Shown here: positions 59,472 through 64,000 of the stretch, piece by piece
How the letters are laid out: each line of letters begins with the position of its first letter
How positions within the stretch are numbered: the first letter of the stretch is position 1
Source: LSUCC0057 sp048549915
Lineage (GTDB): Bacteria; Pseudomonadota; Gammaproteobacteria; Pseudomonadales; Porticoccaceae
DNA: 64,000 bases
NCBI GenBank assembly: GCA_048549915.1
Contig: JBLYYE010000044.1
Coordinates: forward strand, 14,787 to 78,786
Direction: 5' to 3'
Position numbers and translations under genes: made by a program
The notes under the pieces: model-generated
Told to the model about the DNA's origin: nothing
The model's input: the letters and a program-made list of their open reading frames with translations, nothing else
Databases searched by the model: none

Positions 59472-60869
59472 ATGAAATTTATCAGCACCCGCGGTGCCAC
59501 AGCACCGCACAGCTTTGAAGAAGTGGTAATGACCGGCTTGGCACCCGATGGTGGCCTGTTTGTGCCAGAGGCGCTGCCACAGTTTAGCCGCGAAGAGATA
59601 GCCAGTTGGAGTGGCTTGAGTTATCCCGAGTTGGCTCTCAAGGTGATAGCGCCTTTTGTCGATGGCGAGATCCCCGAGGCCGATCTCAAAGAACTCATTG
59701 ATCGCTCTTACGGCAGTTTCCGCCACGAGGCGATCGCGCCTTTAGTGCAGAGTGGCCACAACGAGTGGATTTTAGAGCTCTTTCACGGTCCAACACTGGC
59801 GTTTAAAGACTTTGCTCTGCAATTTTTGGGCAATCTGCTCGACTACATTTTGGCCAAGCGCAATCAGCGTGTAGTGATTATGGGGGCGACCTCTGGAGAT
59901 ACTGGCTCGGCTGCGATTGAAGGCTGCAAACAGTGCAAAAACTTGGATATCTTTATCCTTCATCCGCACAACCGCGTCTCTGCTGTACAGCGCCGCCAGA
60001 TGACTACAGTACTCGCCGACAATGTCCACAATATTGCTTTGCACGGTAACTTCGACGACTGTCAGAACATGGTTAAAGCGAGCTTTGCCGACCAATCTTT
60101 CCTGCCCGAAGGACGCCAATTAGCTGCCGTTAACTCGATTAACTGGGCGCGTATTATGGCGCAGATTGTCTATTATTTTTGGGCCGGTTTAGCGCTGGGT
60201 GCGCCGCAGCGCCCCGTCTCATTTTCGGTGCCGACCGGCAACTTTGGTGATATTTTTGCCGGCTATCTCGCTCAGCGCATGGGTTTGCCAGTAGAACAGC
60301 TGGTGATAGCCACTAATCAAAATGACATTCTACACCGCTGCATCAGTGCCAATGACCACACTACTCACGAGCTGCAGCAGAGCTTGGCGCCGAGTATGGA
60401 CATCATGATCTCGAGTAACTTCGAGCGCCTGCTGTTCGATCTCTACGATCGCGATGGCGATAAAATTGCCGCGCTGATGGCAGAGGCCAAAGCGGGCCAG
60501 ATGAATTTGAGCGAAGAAGCGCTAGCCAAGGCGCGCGAACTGTTCAGCAGCTATCGCACCGACGACGCCGGTATGGTGGAGACCATTCGCCAAGTCTGGG
60601 TTGACAGTGGTTACTTGCTCGACCCACACACAGCCATCGGCCTGGCAGCCGCGCGCGCATGCCGCATCAATAGTACTACCCCGATGGTGACACTGGCCAC
60701 TGCACACCCGGCTAAGTTTGCCGATGCGGTACACGCCGCAGGTTACGATAAAGAGCCCGATCTGCCTGCGCACATGGCAGACCTTTGGGAGCGCGAAGAG
60801 CGCTTTACAGTGTTAGAGCATGAGATCGGTACAGTACAGAATTTCATGGCGGCAAACCTCACCGCCTAA
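59472..60869 (+). CDS. thrC: Threonine synthase
   Basis: 465 residues. Converts O-phosphohomoserine to threonine with PLP. PLP-lysine K112 in GPTLAFKDFALQFLG, GATSGDTGSAA, SVPTGNFGDIFAGY, and the long fungal/gammaproteobacterial type tail. Begins immediately after the hom stop, forming the hom-thrC operon known in Pseudomonas. Confidence 0.96.
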   Translation: MKFISTRGATAPHSFEEVVMTGLAPDGGLFVPEALPQFSREEIASWSGLSYPELALKVIAPFVDGEIPEADLKELIDRSYGSFRHEAIAPLVQSGHNEWILELFHGPTLAFKDFALQFLGNLLDYILAKRNQRVVIMGATSGDTGSAAIEGCKQCKNLDIFILHPHNRVSAVQRRQMTTVLADNVHNIALHGNFDDCQNMVKASFADQSFLPEGRQLAAVNSINWARIMAQIVYYFWAGLALGAPQRPVSFSVPTGNFGDIFAGYLAQRMGLPVEQLVIATNQNDILHRCISANDHTTHELQQSLAPSMDIMISSNFERLLFDLYDRDGDKIAALMAEAKAGQMNLSEEALAKARELFSSYRTDDAGMVETIRQVWVDSGYLLDPHTAIGLAAARACRINSTTPMVTLATAHPAKFADAVHAAGYDKEPDLPAHMADLWEREERFTVLEHEIGTVQNFMAANLTA

Positions 60870-60878
60870 GCGCATGGC

Positions 60879-61418
60879 TTAGCGGCGCACCGGTCGTTTG
60901 GCCAGTTTGCGCTGCAGAGTGCGCCGATGCATGCCCAGTGCTCTGGCAGTAGCGGACACATTGCCCTGCTGTTCGGTTAATACACGCTGAATATGCTCCC
61001 ACTCTAGCCGCTCCACAGAAGGCAGTGTGTCTAGCTCTCCTACACTTGTGGCGCCATTGGTCGGCTGGCCGCTAAATGCGGCCACAATCTCTTCGACACC
61101 AGCCGGTTTGCACAGATAGTCGTGCGCCCCGCGTTTAATCGCCTCTACCGCTGTCGATATGCTCGAATAGCCGGTCAACACCACCACTTCCGCAGAGGGC
61201 AGCTGTTCGCACAACAGTGGCAGCAGAGTTAGCCCGCTCTCGTGTTTGAGTTTGAGATCTAAAATTATCCGCTCCACTTCGCTGCACCGAGTGGTGCTTA
61301 GCAGTGCCTCGAGTTCTTTACCATCGTGAGCAATTGCCACCGAGTTATTACGCCTCTCCAGCGCGCGCGCCAGTACTTGGCTAAACACCGGATCATCATC
61401 GATTATCAGGTAGTTCAA
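60879..61418 (-). CDS. regA: Response regulator of the RegA/PrrA/RoxR family
   Basis: 179 residues. Receiver domain with acidic pocket D7/D8/D9, phospho-acceptor D54 (RIILDLKLKHESG) and VLTGYSSISTAVEAIK, then a short linker and a Fis-type helix-turn-helix, GNVSATARALGMHRRTLQRKLAKR, closely like RegA and PrrA. It controls energy and carbon genes in response to redox state in other bacteria. Its start overlaps the stop of the sensor gene; converges with thrC. Confidence 0.9.
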   Translation of the reverse strand: MNYLIIDDDPVFSQVLARALERRNNSVAIAHDGKELEALLSTTRCSEVERIILDLKLKHESGLTLLPLLCEQLPSAEVVVLTGYSSISTAVEAIKRGAHDYLCKPAGVEEIVAAFSGQPTNGATSVGELDTLPSVERLEWEHIQRVLTEQQGNVSATARALGMHRRTLQRKLAKRPVRR

Positions 61419-62695
61419 GATGACTCCCCGTCAACTAATGGCACGATGAGCCGCGCCAAACTGCCGCCTTCATTGAGACTTTGCAATTCGAGTTGACCGC
61501 CAAAGCGTTCCACGGTTGCCTGGGTTAAGGTCAATCCAATGCCCAAGCCATGGCTATTCTGAACAAGATTAGAATGTATCCCAGGGCCACGGTCCTGCAC
61601 AGTAATCGTAAGCTGCTGGTCGCTTTCAGAGGCTCGGATAGAGATCTGTTCTGGGCTGGCATCGGCAGCGTTATTGAGCAAGTTGATAATCGCCTGATCG
61701 ATAGCCGGGTGCATACGCGCTTGCAGAGCAGCAGCAATAGCGATCTCGCAGGCCACAGTCACTCCAGGGCGCAGTAGTTGCCAGCGTTCAACTAGTTTAT
61801 CTAAGTGCGCAGCGACCGCTACGCAGTGTGCCGAAGGGTCAGTGGCTTGGCGCGCTGTATCGACCAAACTGCGCAGAATATGTTGGCATTGGGCCACTTG
61901 CTGGCTGAGAAGATCAATGTCGCTGGGTGCTGGGGTTGTACTGGGCTCACGCAGTTCATCGAGAACAATACGCAGGGTGTTTAGTGGGGTGCCCAGCTCA
62001 TGCGCAGTCCCTGCCGCGAGTAGGCCAATGGCATTGAGCTGGTCGCTGCGCAGTTGATCGGCGCGCTGTTGTTCAAGGCGTTTCTGCTGCTCGCGCACAG
62101 TCGCAGCCATACGCGATATATAGTAACCAATAATGGATGCGCTAAGCGCAAAGTTAACCCACATACCAATAATGTGCAGGTTGGCGCCACCTTGGGCGGC
62201 ATGACCCGCGTGGCCGCTGTACGATGAGATAGAGAGCGCCTCTATGGGTACATGAATCTCCAGCAGCACACTGTAACTGAGCAGGGCAAACAGCGTGATT
62301 GCAGCGGTAAGCCGCCCCGATAAGGTGATCGCGGCGATGGTGATGGGGATCAAGTAGTAAGAGATAAACGGGTTTGAAGCGCCGCCGCTAAAGTAGAGCA
62401 GCAGCGTGAAGAGAGTACAATCGGCCATCAGATTGGCGAAAAACTCGCGACTGCTGATAGCGCTGCGCCACTGACGCCACCAGCCCTGTAGAGTGATTAA
62501 GGCAAATACAAGTAGCAGCAGTCCCAGCTCTGCGGTCGGCAGGCCGAGTGGCCGCACAGCGCTAAAGTAGAGCAGGGCGGAGAACTGCCCAGCTAATACC
62601 ACGGCGCGAATCGCAGAGAGGCGCTGCAAATTACTGCTCATATCAGCAATGTTAACGCGGCTGTTAGTTGTGGTTGTGTTCACGGGTATGCTCAT
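61415..62695 (-). CDS. regB: Redox-type sensor histidine kinase, RegB/PrrB/RoxS family
   Basis: 426 residues. Six N-terminal membrane helices, with the ubiquinone-binding motif GGASNPF (104-110; GGxxNPF in RegB). The H-box is TAHELGTPLNTL with phospho-acceptor His232, and the redox-active cysteine of RegB has a counterpart at C270 (QVAQCQHIL). The HATPase domain ends the protein (RGPGIHSN, GLGIGLTLTQ). A His/Gly-rich loop (SGHAGHAAQGG, about 160-170) lies between helices 5 and 6. Stop and start overlap with regA (ATGA). Confidence 0.9.
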   Translation of the reverse strand: MSIPVNTTTTNSRVNIADMSSNLQRLSAIRAVVLAGQFSALLYFSAVRPLGLPTAELGLLLLVFALITLQGWWRQWRSAISSREFFANLMADCTLFTLLLYFSGGASNPFISYYLIPITIAAITLSGRLTAAITLFALLSYSVLLEIHVPIEALSISSYSGHAGHAAQGGANLHIIGMWVNFALSASIIGYYISRMAATVREQQKRLEQQRADQLRSDQLNAIGLLAAGTAHELGTPLNTLRIVLDELREPSTTPAPSDIDLLSQQVAQCQHILRSLVDTARQATDPSAHCVAVAAHLDKLVERWQLLRPGVTVACEIAIAAALQARMHPAIDQAIINLLNNAADASPEQISIRASESDQQLTITVQDRGPGIHSNLVQNSHGLGIGLTLTQATVERFGGQLELQSLNEGGSLARLIVPLVDGESS

Positions 62696-62823
62696 TGCGC
62701 CTTACTTAGACCGCGTTCGTACGGCAGATAACAGCAGCTATGTTAGCACGACAGCGCGGCCGATAAACCGCTATACTCGCCGGCTTACAGAGCAACCGCA
62801 GCGTTTCGAAAAGCAGATAATCT

Positions 62824-64000
62824 ATGGCAGAACTCCAGGCACTCAATGCTCGTTTGGTCGAGGGCGACGTCGGCAAGTTGCTGTTTAAACTCTCGCTGCC
62901 GATGATTGCGGGCATCTTTGCGCTGATGTCGTACAACGCTGTGGATACCTTTTTTGTGGCCCAGCTCGGCGTGCAAGAGCTGGCGGCGATGAGTTTTACT
63001 TTTCCAGTGGCAATGATGGTTAGCAGTATCGCCATTGGCCTGGGCGCCGCCGCCTCCTCGTGTGTAGCGCGAGCTATTGGCCGCGGTGACAAGTTGCGCG
63101 CCAAGCGTCTGATTAGCGATTGTCTACTCGTTGCCACAGGAATATCTCTGCTGGTGACCGCAGCCGGGCTCTATTTTCTCGAGCCACTATTTCTGATGCT
63201 AGGTGCCAGCCGCGAACTACTGCCGCTGATCAGCGACTACATGGTGCTGTGGCTGTGGGGTACTTTTGCCATGGTGGTGCCGATGGTAGCGACTTCTATT
63301 ATGCGCGCTATGGGCGATGCCTCACTGGTTGGCAAACTGATGATTGCCGGCGCAGTGGTAAATATTGCTCTCGATCCGATTCTAATTTTTGGTCTGCTCG
63401 GCGCGCCGCGCCTAGAACTACAGGGTGCCGCTTGGGCGACACTATTGTCGCGCGCTATCGGTGTAGTCATTGCGTTGCGCTACTTTGTCGGCCAAAAGTT
63501 ATTGGTTAACCCCTTTGCTGAGCTGGCGCCACTGCGTCAATCTTTGCGCGAAATTTCACATATTGGTATTCCGGCGATGGCCACCAATATGATTATTCCC
63601 TTTGCCAGCGGTTTGGTGTTGGTGATGATCGCCAGTTACGGTGACTACGCTGTGGCCGGGTTTGGTATCGCGGTGCGCATAGAACCCCTGGCGTTAATCG
63701 CTTTTTACGCCCTCTCGGCGGTGATTGGTGGCTTTTGCGGGCAGAACCTCGGCGCAGCTGCTTATGGCCGCCTGCAGCAATCTTTGCGCTGGTCGTTGCG
63801 TTATGCGCTGGCTATTGGTTTGGTGATCGCCGCGTTGCTCTATATGACGGCTCCGTGGTTAGTCGCTGCGTTCTCTAGCACACCGGAGACCGCTGCAGTA
63901 GCTGTCAGCTATTTGCGGATTGTTCCGATCAGTTACGGCTGCTACGGCTTAGTGATGGCTGCCAACGCCTCGTTCAACGGGCTCGGTCGCCCGCTGCCGG
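62824..64000 (+). CDS. MATE family efflux transporter, 5' part (cut by the window edge)
   Basis: 392 codons are open from ATG 62824 to the window end. At least ten hydrophobic helices; the start LFKLSLPMIAGIFALMSYN, then VDTFFVAQLG and IMRAMGDAS in the first half and the parallel segment AVIGGFCGQNLGAA in the second are the two-fold MATE pattern. A Na+ or H+ coupled exporter of cationic compounds in known members. Ribosome site is weak. The C-terminal part is not in the window. Confidence 0.9.
   Translation, partial: MAELQALNARLVEGDVGKLLFKLSLPMIAGIFALMSYNAVDTFFVAQLGVQELAAMSFTFPVAMMVSSIAIGLGAAASSCVARAIGRGDKLRAKRLISDCLLVATGISLLVTAAGLYFLEPLFLMLGASRELLPLISDYMVLWLWGTFAMVVPMVATSIMRAMGDASLVGKLMIAGAVVNIALDPILIFGLLGAPRLELQGAAWATLLSRAIGVVIALRYFVGQKLLVNPFAELAPLRQSLREISHIGIPAMATNMIIPFASGLVLVMIASYGDYAVAGFGIAVRIEPLALIAFYALSAVIGGFCGQNLGAAAYGRLQQSLRWSLRYALAIGLVIAALLYMTAPWLVAAFSSTPETAAVAVSYLRIVPISYGCYGLVMAANASFNGLGRPLP

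Noticed and set aside
58110..59726. Long minus-strand open frame of 538 codons opposite hom and thrC
   Set aside because: It lies antisense to two firmly identified genes; codon bias of a coding strand often leaves one antisense frame open. No recognisable domain.

Overview
The window is an almost fully coding stretch of a gammaproteobacterial chromosome. Gene families and gene order (rpoE-rseABC-mucD-lepA-lepB-rnc-era-recO, nadB divergent from rpoE, asmA-mutY-yggX-tRNA-Phe, hisBH, hom-thrC) resemble Pseudomonas and its marine relatives. A free-living aerobic marine gammaproteobacterium of the Cellvibrionales type is my best guess; this is inference from gene order, not a sequence search. Two genes run off the edges: heme A synthase at the left and a MATE transporter at the right.

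Layout. 1-3320: ctaA fragment, ung, a PGPGW membrane protein, ygfZ, and the sdhE-ygfX pair. 3317-9648: nadB divergent from the envelope-stress operon rpoE-rseA-rseB-rseC-mucD. 9784-15101: lepA-lepB-rnc-era-recO-acpS (pdxJ missing). 15204-26788: cysM, relA, mazG, adk, tsaB, uppP, a beta-hydroxyacid dehydrogenase, apeB, trpS, a c5-type cytochrome, ugd. 26785-34774: an AraC-type regulator divergent from a propionyl-CoA to succinyl-CoA module (mutase, pccB, pccA, meaB). 34928-39357: prfC, an acyltransferase, a TSUP permease, a small unknown membrane protein and an AI-2E-family transporter. 39418-41306: a DUF481 outer-membrane protein, a 0.5-kb non-coding repeat cluster, tRNA-Phe and yggX. 41320-46526 (minus strand): mutY, an AsmA-family protein, a ZnuD-like TonB receptor and a small His/Cys-rich exported protein. 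46636-49818: hisB, hisH, a DUF2288 protein, an acyl-CoA dehydrogenase and a cold-shock protein. 50113-52932: a nitrogen-control locus (porin, PII, amtB, second PII). 53063-57235: an RND pump (permease then adaptor). 57344-60869: dsbC, hom, thrC. 60879-62695: a RegB/RegA-type redox two-component pair. 62824-end: MATE transporter.

No phage, insertion sequence, CRISPR array or defence island is visible, and I see no clear candidate for a wholly new multi-gene system. The most interesting signals are regulatory and non-coding: (i) a glnAp2-like arrangement of two tandem NtrC sites plus a sigma-54 promoter ahead of the porin-glnK-amtB operon; (ii) a cluster of 67-bp and about 160-bp repeats downstream of tRNA-Phe, each long unit carrying a copy of the tRNA terminator; (iii) a perfect 12-bp hairpin that buries the ribosome-binding site of the asmA-like gene; (iv) a candidate internal sigma-E promoter between rpoE and its anti-sigma gene; (v) a zinc-type receptor whose metal-binding loop is encoded by exact 9-bp repeats.
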